Positions 53,393-62,320 of a DNA stretch of 64,000 bases are shown in pieces (position 1 is the stretch's first letter; every line of letters starts with the position of its first letter). The DNA is from Arenimonas oryziterrae DSM 21050 = YC6267 (GTDB lineage Bacteria > Pseudomonadota > Gammaproteobacteria > Xanthomonadales > Xanthomonadaceae). The stretch spans positions 248,001-312,000 of the forward strand of contig NZ_ATVD01000001.1 in assembly GCF_000420545.1 (NCBI RefSeq), read 5' to 3'. A model generated the notes under the pieces. It ran no database searches and was not told the DNA's origin. It worked only from the letters and a program-made list of their open reading frames with translations. The position numbers were made by a program, and so were the translations under genes.

Positions 53393-54033
53393 TGCATTTC
53401 TCCCAGGGCGGTCACGGTGCGGTCGGCCTTCACTTCCACGAGCTTGAACACCCGGTGTTCGAGATCGGAGGTGGCGTTTCGGTAGTCGTAGACTTTCGAA
53501 GTGACCGAGCTGGCGCCGATGATGTTGTAGCCGTCGGTGGTGATGGTGGTGTCGGTGCGGGTTCTACCGGTGTCTTCGCGGATCGTGACTGCGGCTTCAT
53601 AGGGCACGGTGGTGGACAGCAGATAGCGGCCCGGCTTGAGTCCGCGGAAGTGGAATTCGCCGTTGGCGTCGGTCAATGCGCGCGCCGTGTAGTTGCCGAG
53701 TTCGCCGAGCGAGCTCAGGACCGGGAACGGATCGCCGTTGTACTTGAGCACGATCGCTTCGACCCGACGCGTATAGGGAATCAGGATGACCGGCTGGTTC
53801 TGCGTGTAGACGCGTTCGCTCTTGGCGCCGCGGCTGAAGAGCCCCCTGCGCTTGCCGGCATCGGCGAGGGCGGCGCGGGTGGCGCCGGGACGTCCGGTCA
53901 GGGTGTGAGGGCCCATCTCGAGCTGGGCGATGGATTCGGCGATGTCCGCCTGGGATTGCGCCTGGGCGGGCGAAGGTGCGGCGAGCAGGACGAACATCGC
54001 CGCGGGGGCGAAGAACAGGGAAAGTAGTCGCAA
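53389..54033 (-). CDS. Secreted protein with carboxypeptidase-regulatory-like domain
   Basis: This 214-residue protein has a signal peptide (about 1-25, ending PSPAQA). A beta-rich module (about 85-150) contains ARALTDANGEFHFRGLKPGRYLLST, the pattern of prealbumin/carboxypeptidase-regulatory domains (shown in part). N-terminal residues 40-70 are basic. No enzyme motif is seen. It is the first gene of a two-gene unit; the region upstream holds the duplicated tRNA end and no gene. Confidence 0.8.
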   Translation of the reverse strand: MRLLSLFFAPAAMFVLLAAPSPAQAQSQADIAESIAQLEMGPHTLTGRPGATRAALADAGKRRGLFSRGAKSERVYTQNQPVILIPYTRRVEAIVLKYNGDPFPVLSSLGELGNYTARALTDANGEFHFRGLKPGRYLLSTTVPYEAAVTIREDTGRTRTDTTITTDGYNIIGASSVTSKVYDYRNATSDLEHRVFKLVEVKADRTVTALGEMQ

Positions 54034-54089
54034 GGGGGGAACTCCGGGAAATCAGGGGGGCCGGAAGACTGGCCGCCCGATTGTGGCCT

Positions 54090-54105
54090 GTCCCCCCGGG
54101 GGGAC
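54090..54105. repeat. Perfect 16-base GC palindrome
   Basis: GTCCCCCCGGGGGGAC is a perfect inverted repeat 57 bases upstream of the secreted-protein start codon at 54033. It could be an operator for a dimeric regulator or part of a leader hairpin; no T run follows on either strand. The stretch 54034-54145 otherwise holds no gene or clear promoter. Confidence 0.5.
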
Positions 54106-54145
54106 CGCAACCGCGACGGTGACGAAGATCCGTTTGCTGTGGACC

Positions 54146-54200
54146 AAATGAAAAGGCCCCCTTGCGGGGGCCTTTGCATTTTTGGCGGAGAGGGTGGGAT
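54146..54200 (-). repeat. Duplicated tRNA-Ser 3' end plus terminator (downstream copy)
   Basis: This 55-base block is identical to 54316-54370. It contains a terminator hairpin (stem AAAGGCCCCC with GGGGGCCTTT) and the last 18 bases of tRNA-Ser(CGA) including CCA (54183-54200). No rest of a tRNA is attached; the homology stops abruptly. It therefore is a tRNA 3'-end remnant in the same orientation as the functional gene. Confidence 0.9.
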
Positions 54201-54249
54201 GCATTCGGGGCATCCCTGCCCCTCACCCCTGCGGGGCGGCTTCGCCGTG

Positions 54250-54273
54250 CAAAACGGCAATCCTGCCGTTTTG
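54250..54273. repeat. 10-bp stem hairpin in the spacer between the repeats
   Basis: CAAAACGGCA and TGCCGTTTTG form a perfect 10-bp stem with an ATCC loop. Because both arms have runs of A or T it could act as a weak bidirectional terminator. It sits in the 115-base spacer (54201-54315) between the two 55-base copies; the rest of the spacer has only short GC hairpins. Confidence 0.6.
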
Positions 54274-54315
54274 TCGAACCGGTGAGTTCTCCGAACTACC
54301 TAGCCGCTCTGTCAA

Positions 54316-54345
54316 AAATGAAAAGGCCCCCTTGCGGGGGCCTTT
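54316..54345 (-). terminator. Intrinsic terminator of tRNA-Ser(CGA)
   Basis: In the minus direction a 10-bp stem (AAAGGCCCCC with GGGGGCCTTT, loop GCAA) begins 8 bases after the tRNA CCA and ends in TTTTCATTTTT. This is a good Rho-independent terminator. It is part of the 55-base direct repeat. Confidence 0.8.
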
Positions 54346-54352
54346 GCATTTT

Positions 54353-54442
<90 letters not shown>

Positions 54443-54457
54443 AGCAGTCGAACGACG

Positions 54458-54463
54458 ATTATA
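54458..54463 (-). promoter_or_regulatory. -10 box of tRNA-Ser(CGA)
   Basis: A perfect TATAAT on the minus strand lies 16 bases before the tRNA 5' end, in the right place for a tRNA promoter. The -35 position is GC-rich with no good hexamer. The 64-base gap to the caspase gene stop holds nothing else. Confidence 0.6.
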
Positions 54464-54506
54464 GCCGGGCCGAACGGTCCGAATCCAGCCGTCCCGGCGC
54501 CGACCC

Positions 54507-56516
54507 TTACGGACCGGCGGCCGTCGCGCCCTTGGGCAGGAAGAAGTACTCGCCGCTTTCGTGGCCGGCATAGCGGATCGGGGCGTATTGCGGATCCTGC
54601 GGCAGCGGGGACTTGGCGGCGTTCAAGGCCAGCGAGGTCGACACTTCCCGGAACACGCGCTGCGCTTCGAGCAAGCGGTTGTTGTCCTGAAGCACATTCA
54701 GGAAAGCCCGCGCGAAATAGCTGTGGTTGCCTGCGCCCACGTCCGGCACCGGCTGTTCGCCGCCCGAAGTCAGCGCGGTGCGCGAGCGGCCGTTGGCCAT
54801 CGTCTTCACCCAGGTGCCCCACTTGTCGGCCGGCATCGACCCGGCGTCGAAGCTCGGCGCCGACGCGCGCGTCATTGCGCCCGAGTAGCAGGAGTCGGCG
54901 ACCACCAGCACGTGTTTGGCCGGCATCGTGTTGAGGATGTCGCTGATCGCGGCGTTCGAGATCCAGGTCTTGGGATTGCTCGCGGCGGCATCGCTCGGAA
55001 TCCAGTAGCCCTGCTTGCTCGTATCGATCTCGCCGTGGCCGGCGTAGTAGATCAGCAGATTGTCCTGCGGGCCGAGCTTCTCGCGCATTTCGTTGAGTGC
55101 CGTCAGGATTTCCAGACGGCCGGCGTTGAGCAGCAGGGTCGTCTGGTAACCGTAGCGGTCACGCAGCACGCTGTTGACGGCCGTGGCATCGCTGGCGGCG
55201 CTCTTGAGCGGCGCGAAACCGCCGTCGCGATACGTGTTGTTGCCGATGACCACGGCGAAGAACCGGCCGAGCTTCACGTCACGCGGCAGCACGCCGGAGG
55301 TCGCCGGTCGCGATCCGGCGGCCGTCGATGCCGCGCCACCCGCGGCCGGAATCATCGTGAAATCGAGTTGCGCCTTGGCGCCGCGCGTGTCCACTGCCGC
55401 GACCTGCACCGGGGTTCCACCGGGGGCGACATTGATCTCCGCGCTAAACGTGCCATTGGACGCGACCGGCGCGGCGACGCCGTTGACGGTGATGCGCGCG
55501 ATCGCTTTCGGCGCGCTGACGCGGCCGACCAGGGTGCGCTTGCCGGCGCCGCGCACGACCGCAGTATTGCGACCACGCGTAGCGACGAAGGTCGGATCGA
55601 GAATTTCCATCGTGACCGGCGTTCCGGCGAGGATCTGGCCGCCGGTGCCGCTGCTGCCACGCTGTTCGAGCGACGCGATCTGCGAACGCTGCGAACTGAT
55701 CTGCTGCTCCTGCGTCAGCATCTGGTTTTCCAGGAAGCGGGTGAGTTCGCTGTCCTTGGCCTGCTTGGCCTGCGCGAGCTTGTTCTGCGTGTCCTGCAAT
55801 TCGCGCTGCGAGGTCTGCAAGGCACGGCGGCGTTCGGCCAACTGCTGTTCGAGCTGACGCACTTGTTCGCGCAATTGCGCAGAGTTGGCCTGCTCGCTCT
55901 GCACCTGACCCTGCAAGGTACCGATCTGTTCGTCCTTGGCTTTGAGCTGCACTTCGACGGTGGACGCGTACAGCAGCTCGTCGGTGATGCCCGAGGCTTC
56001 GCGATAGAGATTCAGAGCGGCGGCGGTGTCCTGCGGAACGCCCAGTCCCGACTCGTACAAGTAGCCAAGATTGATCTTCGCGCGGCCATAGCCCTGGTCG
56101 GCGGCTTTCTTGAACCACTGAAATGCCATGCCGTAGTCGGGCGCCGTGCCCAGGCCCTTGGAATAGATTTCGCCGACGTTGTTCTGTGCTTCGGCGCTAC
56201 CGGCCATCGCCTGGTCGAGCCAGACCTTCAACGCCGTCTGGTAGTTCGCGCGATCGTAGGAAACGTATTCGCCGCCGCGGATCTGGCAGTCGGACTGGGT
56301 GGTGCGCACCGGCCGGCGCGCGCTCAGGAAAGTGGCTTGGCGACCCAGCGACCGGATTTGCCCGGGCAGCAGGCAATCGACGATCAGCAGGTCTTCGGCA
56401 TTCTTGACCGCGGCCTTGGGAGCCTGGACCGGGAGGCCCGCTCCGATGACGATGAGGGCAGCGGCGCAAAAAACGTAAAGCCGGCTCAGAACAGGACATT
56501 CGTTTGACGCATTCAT
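54507..56516 (-). CDS. Caspase-like (C14) protease with Sel1 repeats and coiled coil
   Basis: This is a 669-residue protein, probably exported: a hydrophobic N-terminal segment (about 12-30) precedes it. Two Sel1-like repeats lie near 104-175 (AQNNVGEIYSKGLG, AKINLGYLYESGLG). A Gln/Glu-rich coiled coil runs about 185-290 and a beta-rich segment about 300-395. The metacaspase p20 domain occupies about 410-610, with the catalytic His in IYYAGHGEID near 493 and Cys in VVADSCYSGAM near 542, both intact. The substrate and trigger are unknown. It diverges from the autotransporter gene across 108 bases. Confidence 0.92.
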   Translation of the reverse strand: MNASNECPVLSRLYVFCAAALIVIGAGLPVQAPKAAVKNAEDLLIVDCLLPGQIRSLGRQATFLSARRPVRTTQSDCQIRGGEYVSYDRANYQTALKVWLDQAMAGSAEAQNNVGEIYSKGLGTAPDYGMAFQWFKKAADQGYGRAKINLGYLYESGLGVPQDTAAALNLYREASGITDELLYASTVEVQLKAKDEQIGTLQGQVQSEQANSAQLREQVRQLEQQLAERRRALQTSQRELQDTQNKLAQAKQAKDSELTRFLENQMLTQEQQISSQRSQIASLEQRGSSGTGGQILAGTPVTMEILDPTFVATRGRNTAVVRGAGKRTLVGRVSAPKAIARITVNGVAAPVASNGTFSAEINVAPGGTPVQVAAVDTRGAKAQLDFTMIPAAGGAASTAAGSRPATSGVLPRDVKLGRFFAVVIGNNTYRDGGFAPLKSAASDATAVNSVLRDRYGYQTTLLLNAGRLEILTALNEMREKLGPQDNLLIYYAGHGEIDTSKQGYWIPSDAAASNPKTWISNAAISDILNTMPAKHVLVVADSCYSGAMTRASAPSFDAGSMPADKWGTWVKTMANGRSRTALTSGGEQPVPDVGAGNHSYFARAFLNVLQDNNRLLEAQRVFREVSTSLALNAAKSPLPQDPQYAPIRYAGHESGEYFFLPKGATAAGP

Positions 56517-56559
56517 CGTACGTGGCTCCTTGAAAGCTGCACGGCACGCGCCAGACCCC

Positions 56560-56604
56560 TTGCAGCGGCGCGTCTGCCGCTATACTCGGTGCGGGATTTA
56601 TAAC
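56560..56604 (+). promoter_or_regulatory. Candidate promoter(s) of the autotransporter gene
   Basis: TTGCAG (56560-56565) is followed after 15 bases by TATACT (56581-56586). A second AT-rich box, TATAAC, lies at 56599-56604. The gene starts at 56625. Spacing of the first pair is short, so assignment is tentative. Confidence 0.4.
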
Positions 56605-56624
56605 CGCATTTCAGGGGAAAAGCG

Positions 56625-59258
56625 ATGACCGCCAATACCGTTGGTTGCCAACAGACACGCGGATCCGGGTCGACACAGGTCAGCCGGTTCACTCGCTTCC
56701 TGATAGCGACGCTGCTGTTGCTCGGCGGTTTGTGCGGTCAGGCGTTTGCACAGACGTGCGACTTCGTCGCCATCAGCCCGACCACGGCAACCGGCGCGAC
56801 CAACGGCTCTGTCGGTTTCATCCTGCAAGGACAGACCGCCTGTTCGCCGACGATCACCGGCACGCTGGCGATCACAGCCGACACCACGGGTGGCGCGTCG
56901 ATCGTTCCGCCGACGACATTCACCGCGACCCTCGATACCGACTACAACTTCAGCGTCAATCTCGGACCGACGGCCGGCGGCAGCGGCACGGTGCTCGCGA
57001 CCTGCACCTCGGGCGGTTGCACGGGCGACACGCTGACCTTCACTTTTGCGACGTTCAACAATCACACCTATGTGATGACGTCGCCGGCCGCGACGACGAT
57101 CAACGTGCAGACCTCGACGACGCTGAGCGCGAATCTGCTGACCAACGGACTGCCGGGCACGTACCAGACCAACTTCACCAACATCACCACGAGCACCAAC
57201 CTCGGCAACACCGCGCCCGATGGCGCTGGCAACACCAGCATGCTGTTCAGCTCGGCGATCGCCGGCACCTACACGATCCGCGCGACGGTCGTGTGCCCGG
57301 TCGCAGCGCCGGATCCGTCCTGCCCGCCGATCCCGCCGCTGAACTTCGTCGTGACCGTTGAAAACAGCGGCATGTCGACGGTCAGTCCGGCGGCAGTCAG
57401 CACGCCGGGCGCATTGACGGTCAACCTCACCGCGCACCAGGGCGGCGCGACCGTGCCGGCACCGAACGGCAGCGTGATCAACTGGTCGATCACGCAACCG
57501 GCCGGCGGCGATGGTGTCCTCGGCAGTCCCACCTCGACGACCACCGGCGGCGACGCCACCAACACCTTCATCGCGACAGTGCCGGGTGTGTATACGGTCA
57601 CCGCGATGACCTTCTGCACCTTCTGCTCGCCGAACACCGCGACGTTCACGATCACGGTCACGGCCATCGTGCGCACGCTGACCATCGTCAGCGGCGACAA
57701 CCAGACCGGCGCACCGGGTGCCACCCTGCCCGCCCCGCTGACAGTCGAAGCCCGCAACAACGGCACCGTGGTCGGCGGCGTGGGCATCGCCTACACCTTC
57801 GCTTCGGGCACCGGCACGCTGGCGCCGGCCACGCCGACGACCAGTGGCACCGGCATCGCGTCGAGTTCGCTGACCTTGTCGGCGACGCCGGGCACGGTCA
57901 CCGTGAGAGCCGAACGCGTTGACGACCCGACCGTGTTCGTGACCTTCACGACCAATGCCGCGCGTCTGCGTACCCTGCCCACGCTGACGCCGGCCGGTCG
58001 CGCGGTCGCTGGCGCAATCGACGACTTCTGCCCGCGACTGGGCACCGGACCGACCACCGATCCCGGCCTGGCCGATCTGCGCGCGCGCTGCAATGAACTG
58101 ATCGGCTCGATCAATACGGATCCGGCCGGTGTCGCCGCCGCGCTGGAAGAACTCTATGCCGACGTCGCCCTCGTGCAGTCGAAGTCCGGGCTGCTTGCCG
58201 CGCAGGCGCAGTTCGACAACATCAAGGTGCGCATCGCCGCCTTGCGTTCGGGCACCAAGGGCATCAGCTTCGGCGGCCTGGCACTGAACAACGGACGTGG
58301 CACGGCGCCGATCGGCAGCTTTGTCGAATCCCTGCTGCAGGACGGCAACAGCGGTGAAACTGGCGCCGATTTCGGTCGCTGGGGCTTCTTCGCCGCCGGC
58401 ACGATCGGACGCGGCGACGCCGATGCCGGCGTGGTCGATCCGGCCTATGACTTCGACATCAAGGGCCTGACGGTCGGCGCGGACTACCGCTATTCGGACA
58501 AGCTGATCTTCGGCGCGACCCTGGGCTATACGCGTCAGGGCAACGACCTCAAGGGCGCCGAGGGCAATCTCGACACGACCGGCTGGAGCGTGTCGGGCTA
58601 TTCGACCTACTACCAGGCCAACAGCTGGTACACCGATGCGGTGCTCAGCTACGGCCACAACAAGTTCGACATGCTGCGCCGCCTGCACTACGCGTTCTCC
58701 CTGCCCGGCGGCGGCACGACGGTCGTCGACCAGTTGGCCACGGCCAATTCCGGCGGCGACAGCCTGACCTTTGCCGGCAGTTTCGGCCGCGATTTCAACA
58801 AAGGCGCTTGGGGCTTCGGGCCGTATGCGCGACTGATGTACACCAAGCTCAGCTTCGATTCGATGACCGAGCACTACGCGACCGGCGTGCCCGGCAGCGG
58901 CTGGGCCCTGGTCATCGACACCCAGGACGTGACCTCGATCAGCAGCGTCATCGGCGGCAAGATGACCTTCACGCACAGCGCGAGCTGGGGCGTGCTGATC
59001 CCGCACCTGCAGCTGGAATGGCAGCACGAGTTCAAGGACGATCCGTCCGCGGTCGAGGCGCATTTCCTGCATGATCCGTTCGCGGTGCCCTTCACCATCG
59101 AGGGCGACCCGATCGACACGGACTTCTACCGGCTGGGCGTGGGTCTGTCGCTGGTGATGACCCATGGTCGCTCGGGCTTCTTCTTCTATGAGAAGCTGAT
59201 CGGGCGCGACGGCGTCAGCCAGGACAACCTGGCCCTGGGTTTGCGCATCGAGTTCTAA
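56625..59258 (+). CDS. Autotransporter with Thr-rich Ig-like passenger
   Basis: This 877-residue protein probably follows the type V secretion route. A signal peptide is near residues 23-45 (LIATLLLLGGLCGQAFAQ). The passenger (about 46-440) is very rich in Thr, Ala, Gly and Val and reads as tandem bacterial Ig-like/invasin-type units (for example VNLTAHQGGATVPAPNGSVI and APLTVEARNNGTVVGGVGIAYTF, shown in part). A linker of helices follows (about 460-545). The C-terminal beta-barrel (about 590-877) has alternating strands and ends in Phe (GLRIEF), as needed for Bam insertion. No protease or lipase motif is seen in the passenger; adhesion is a reasonable guess. Confidence 0.9.
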   Translation: MTANTVGCQQTRGSGSTQVSRFTRFLIATLLLLGGLCGQAFAQTCDFVAISPTTATGATNGSVGFILQGQTACSPTITGTLAITADTTGGASIVPPTTFTATLDTDYNFSVNLGPTAGGSGTVLATCTSGGCTGDTLTFTFATFNNHTYVMTSPAATTINVQTSTTLSANLLTNGLPGTYQTNFTNITTSTNLGNTAPDGAGNTSMLFSSAIAGTYTIRATVVCPVAAPDPSCPPIPPLNFVVTVENSGMSTVSPAAVSTPGALTVNLTAHQGGATVPAPNGSVINWSITQPAGGDGVLGSPTSTTTGGDATNTFIATVPGVYTVTAMTFCTFCSPNTATFTITVTAIVRTLTIVSGDNQTGAPGATLPAPLTVEARNNGTVVGGVGIAYTFASGTGTLAPATPTTSGTGIASSSLTLSATPGTVTVRAERVDDPTVFVTFTTNAARLRTLPTLTPAGRAVAGAIDDFCPRLGTGPTTDPGLADLRARCNELIGSINTDPAGVAAALEELYADVALVQSKSGLLAAQAQFDNIKVRIAALRSGTKGISFGGLALNNGRGTAPIGSFVESLLQDGNSGETGADFGRWGFFAAGTIGRGDADAGVVDPAYDFDIKGLTVGADYRYSDKLIFGATLGYTRQGNDLKGAEGNLDTTGWSVSGYSTYYQANSWYTDAVLSYGHNKFDMLRRLHYAFSLPGGGTTVVDQLATANSGGDSLTFAGSFGRDFNKGAWGFGPYARLMYTKLSFDSMTEHYATGVPGSGWALVIDTQDVTSISSVIGGKMTFTHSASWGVLIPHLQLEWQHEFKDDPSAVEAHFLHDPFAVPFTIEGDPIDTDFYRLGVGLSLVMTHGRSGFFFYEKLIGRDGVSQDNLALGLRIEF

Positions 59259-59299
59259 ACCGGAATGATGTCGGTCACTAGCGACAGAGGGATCATCGG

Positions 59300-60001
59300 A
59301 TGATCGAGTTCGGCCATCTCAGTCACGTCGGCCTGCGTCGGGAACTCAACGAGGACACCTATTACGGTGATGCCCAGCTCGGGCTGTGGCTGGTCGCCGA
59401 CGGCATGGGTGGCCACGAGTTCGGCGAGGTCGCCAGCGCCCTGGCCCGCGATGCGGTCGTGCGCGAAGTCCGCGCCGGCCATTCGCTCAAGGACGCGATC
59501 CGCAGCGCGGACGAAGACATCATCCGGCAGTCCCGGCGCCGCGCCGAAAGCCTGCCGATGGGCACGACCATGGTCGCGCTGCGCCTGGACGAGAACCGCT
59601 TCGAACTCGCCTGGGTCGGTGACAGTCGTGCGTACTTGTGGAACGGCCAGCTGCGTCAGCTTTCTTCCGACCACAGCTACGTGCAGGAACTCATCGACCA
59701 GGGCGCAATTACCGCCGAACAGGCGCGCACGCATCCGCACCGCAATGTCGTCACCCAGGCGCTCGGCGTGACCGATCCCGAAAACCTCAAGGTCGAAACC
59801 ATTTCCGGCGAACTGCGCCCGGGATTCCAGATTCTGCTGTGCAGCGACGGCCTGACCGAAGAAGTGAATGACGCGACCATCGCTTCCTTACTCGCGCAGA
59901 ACGAATTGTCCGCGCAGGAATGCGTCGACCATCTGGTCTCGGCCGCGCTCGACGGCGGCGGCTCGGACAACGTCACCGTGGTGTTGCTGCGCCGGACGTG
60001 A
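59300..60001 (+). CDS. PP2C-family protein phosphatase
   Basis: This 233-residue metal-dependent Ser/Thr phosphatase has all key motifs: RELNEDTYYGD near residue 14, LVADGMGGHEFGEVAS near 31-46, GTTMVAL, WVGDSRAYLW near 110, LLCSDGLTEEV near 180 and GGSDNVTVVLL near the end. It probably reverses the kinase encoded convergently 12 bases away. No membrane segment is present, so it acts in the cytoplasm. Confidence 0.95.
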   Translation: MIEFGHLSHVGLRRELNEDTYYGDAQLGLWLVADGMGGHEFGEVASALARDAVVREVRAGHSLKDAIRSADEDIIRQSRRRAESLPMGTTMVALRLDENRFELAWVGDSRAYLWNGQLRQLSSDHSYVQELIDQGAITAEQARTHPHRNVVTQALGVTDPENLKVETISGELRPGFQILLCSDGLTEEVNDATIASLLAQNELSAQECVDHLVSAALDGGGSDNVTVVLLRRT

Positions 60002-60013
60002 CCGGCGCGACGA

Positions 60014-61540
60014 CTAGTTTGCCGGCAACACTGGCAGCGTCGGTTTTTCCCCGCTGTCGCCGAGACCCGCAGCCTCACTGAGCTTGATCAGGGTCGGATC
60101 TGACGGATCGATCGCCAGGCCGTTGTTGGCCGTCACCAGACACGACTTCCAGCGTTCGCTCGAGCACAGCTCGTGGGCGATGCGCCGGTAGTAGGCGACG
60201 ATCGCGGAGACGCCGGCTTTCGCGCGCGCATTCGCCGGATCCGAGGCCAGCACCTTGCGATAGAGCCCCAAGGCGCTGTCGTCGTCGGGGAACGTCAGCT
60301 GCCGGCCGGCATTTTCCGGATCGGTACCCGTCTTCAGGTAGACGTCGGCCTGCGTCAACGTATTTTCGAGTTCTTCGGGCGTCATCGCCTCGGCGACCGC
60401 CGTGCTCGGGAACGACGTGATCAGGCCCGTGCTGCCGTCCGGCTGGACCGGCGTGACCACCGACGGGTCGACCGCCGTGCTCGTCCCCGGGGTGGTTCCG
60501 TCCGGCACGTCGGCGCGCGGCAGGAACTGCCAGGCCACCACCGCCACGACCAGAACCACACCGCCAACCGCAGCGGGCATGATCCAGCCCGGACGCGCGC
60601 TCTTCTGCGAGAGGCTCACGCGCGTGCGTTGCTGCGTCGCGGAACTGCCGGCGATGCGATTGCTGCCGCCGGGCTTGCGCGACGTCGACGCGTGCAGATT
60701 GGCGCCGGGCGGCGCGCTGTCCATGAGCTTGTGCAGGGCTTCGACGAAAGCCGCGCCGGTGTTGAAGCGCTCGGCCGGCAGTTTTGCCATCAGCCCGGTG
60801 ATCATCGGCTGCAGCCATTCGAACTCGACCGGCAAGGTCGGCACTGGATGCGTGACGTGCATCAGTGCGACGGTGAACGGATCGCTGGCCTGGTACGGCG
60901 GCGTGCCGACCAGCATTTCATAGAGGACCGTACCGAGGCTGTACAGATCGGAGCGGCCGTCGACGGATTCGCCGCGCGCCTGTTCCGGACTCATGTAGTC
61001 GGGCGTGCCAATCGACGCGCCGGCGACGGTCGAGCTGTTGCTGCCGTCCATCGCCTTGGCGATGCCGAAATCGGCCAGTACCACGCGGCCGTCGTTGCGG
61101 AACAGCACATTGCCGGGCTTGACGTCGCGATGCACGAATCCTTTCTGGTGCGCGAAGTCCAGACCCTGGGCGATGTCGCTGGCGATGTCGAGAATCTCCG
61201 CGACCGTCAGCCCGCCTTCCGTGATGCGTTCCTTGAGCGTGCCGCCGGGAATGTATTCGGCAGCGAGGTAGTACACGCCGTTGTGGCTGCCGATGTCGAA
61301 AACGGTCACCAGGTTCGGGTGCTGCAGCTTCGCGGTGATCTTGCCCTCGACGACGAAACGGCTGGCGAATTCCGCGTTCGCAGCGAGCACCGGAGACATG
61401 ACTTTCAGCGCGACTTCGCGGTCGAGCGATTCCTGCACGGCGAGAAAGACCGAGGCCATGCCGCCCTCGCCGATCGGCCGCAGGATGCGGTAGCCGGGGA
61501 TGTTGATGTCGACGGCGGTGAGAAGTACGGTCGCGTTCAC
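60014..61540 (-). CDS. Membrane Ser/Thr protein kinase with periplasmic TPR-like tail
   Basis: This is a 508-residue Hanks-type kinase. P-loop GEGGMASVF (near 23-31), VALKVM, the catalytic HRDVKPGNVLF (near 138), DFGIAKAMD (near 155), and activation loop ending GTPDYMSPEQARGE are all present. A juxtamembrane basic stretch leads to one membrane helix (about 325-345, PAAVGGVVLVVAVVAWQFL). The periplasmic tail (about 350-508) has a disordered Thr/Pro part and then a short helical TPR-like region. No PASTA repeats are seen. The convergent PP2C gene is its probable counterpart. Confidence 0.95.
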   Translation of the reverse strand: MNATVLLTAVDINIPGYRILRPIGEGGMASVFLAVQESLDREVALKVMSPVLAANAEFASRFVVEGKITAKLQHPNLVTVFDIGSHNGVYYLAAEYIPGGTLKERITEGGLTVAEILDIASDIAQGLDFAHQKGFVHRDVKPGNVLFRNDGRVVLADFGIAKAMDGSNSSTVAGASIGTPDYMSPEQARGESVDGRSDLYSLGTVLYEMLVGTPPYQASDPFTVALMHVTHPVPTLPVEFEWLQPMITGLMAKLPAERFNTGAAFVEALHKLMDSAPPGANLHASTSRKPGGSNRIAGSSATQQRTRVSLSQKSARPGWIMPAAVGGVVLVVAVVAWQFLPRADVPDGTTPGTSTAVDPSVVTPVQPDGSTGLITSFPSTAVAEAMTPEELENTLTQADVYLKTGTDPENAGRQLTFPDDDSALGLYRKVLASDPANARAKAGVSAIVAYYRRIAHELCSSERWKSCLVTANNGLAIDPSDPTLIKLSEAAGLGDSGEKPTLPVLPAN

Positions 61541-61597
61541 GCTAGCCCCTGGACGACGTTCTTGGGTCGATTATCCATAAAAGCGCGAGGGCTGCGC

Positions 61598-62320
61598 TCA
61601 CGTGGCCGCCGACGGCTCGTCGGCCTGCGGCCAGAGCGCGCGACCGCCAGCCTTCTTGGCGATGCGGGACAGACGCGCCGCATGTGCGGCCTGCTCGTCG
61701 GCACTGGCCCGCAGCACGCGACGCTCACCGACGACCATCTCCACCGTCACCACACGCTGCGCGGGCGTAGCGCCGGCCGCCAGGCTCAGGCCCAGGTCGC
61801 CCTGACCCGCCGTCATCGACAGATAGACCTCGGCTAGCAGCTCGGCGTCCAACAGGGCGCCGTGCAGCTTGCGGTGGCCGTTGTCGACGTCCAGTCGCTT
61901 GCACAACGCATCTAGCGAATTGCGCTGCCCCGGGTAGCGCTCCCGCGCCAAGGCCAGCGTGTCGAGCACCGCGGCATGGTCGCGAATGCGGCCGAAATGC
62001 GCGCCCGCCAACGACAATTCGTAGTCGAGGAAACCGACGTCGAAGTTGGCGTTGTGGATGATCAGTTCGGCGCCACGAATGAAATCGAGGAACTCGTCGA
62101 CGACCTGTCCGAAGCGCGGCTTGTCGGACAGGAAATCACGGGTGAGGCCGGTGACTTCCTGCGCACCCGGCTCCATCTCGCGGTCGGGATTGAGGTAGCG
62201 CTGAAAATGCTTGCCGGTGGGCCGGCGTTCGAGCAATTCGATGCAGCCGATTTCGACGACGCGGTTGCCCTTTTCCCAAGACAATCCGGTCGTTTCGGTA
62301 TCCAGGACCACCTGCCTCAT
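61598..62320 (-). CDS. dnaQ: DNA polymerase III epsilon subunit
   Basis: This 240-residue proofreading exonuclease shows Exo[12 protein letters not shown] near residue 7, Exo[16 protein letters not shown] near 93 and Exo[17 protein letters not shown] near 158 (Asp ligands in each). The C-terminal part binds the alpha subunit. The ATG overlaps the rnhA stop (ATGA), the standard rnhA-dnaQ pairing; here both are on the same strand, unlike in E. coli where they diverge. Confidence 0.97.
   Translation of the reverse strand: MRQVVLDTETTGLSWEKGNRVVEIGCIELLERRPTGKHFQRYLNPDREMEPGAQEVTGLTRDFLSDKPRFGQVVDEFLDFIRGAELIIHNANFDVGFLDYELSLAGAHFGRIRDHAAVLDTLALARERYPGQRNSLDALCKRLDVDNGHRKLHGALLDAELLAEVYLSMTAGQGDLGLSLAAGATPAQRVVTVEMVVGERRVLRASADEQAAHAARLSRIAKKAGGRALWPQADEPSAAT

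Noticed and set aside
56598-59165. 855-codon minus-strand open frame opposite the autotransporter
   Set aside because: It is a low-complexity Arg/Gly/His product caused by the Thr/Ala codons of the passenger; the plus frame has a signal peptide and a barrel ending in Phe.
60173-61837. 554-codon plus-strand open frame opposite the kinase
   Set aside because: The kinase frame carries all Hanks motifs; the opposite product has none.
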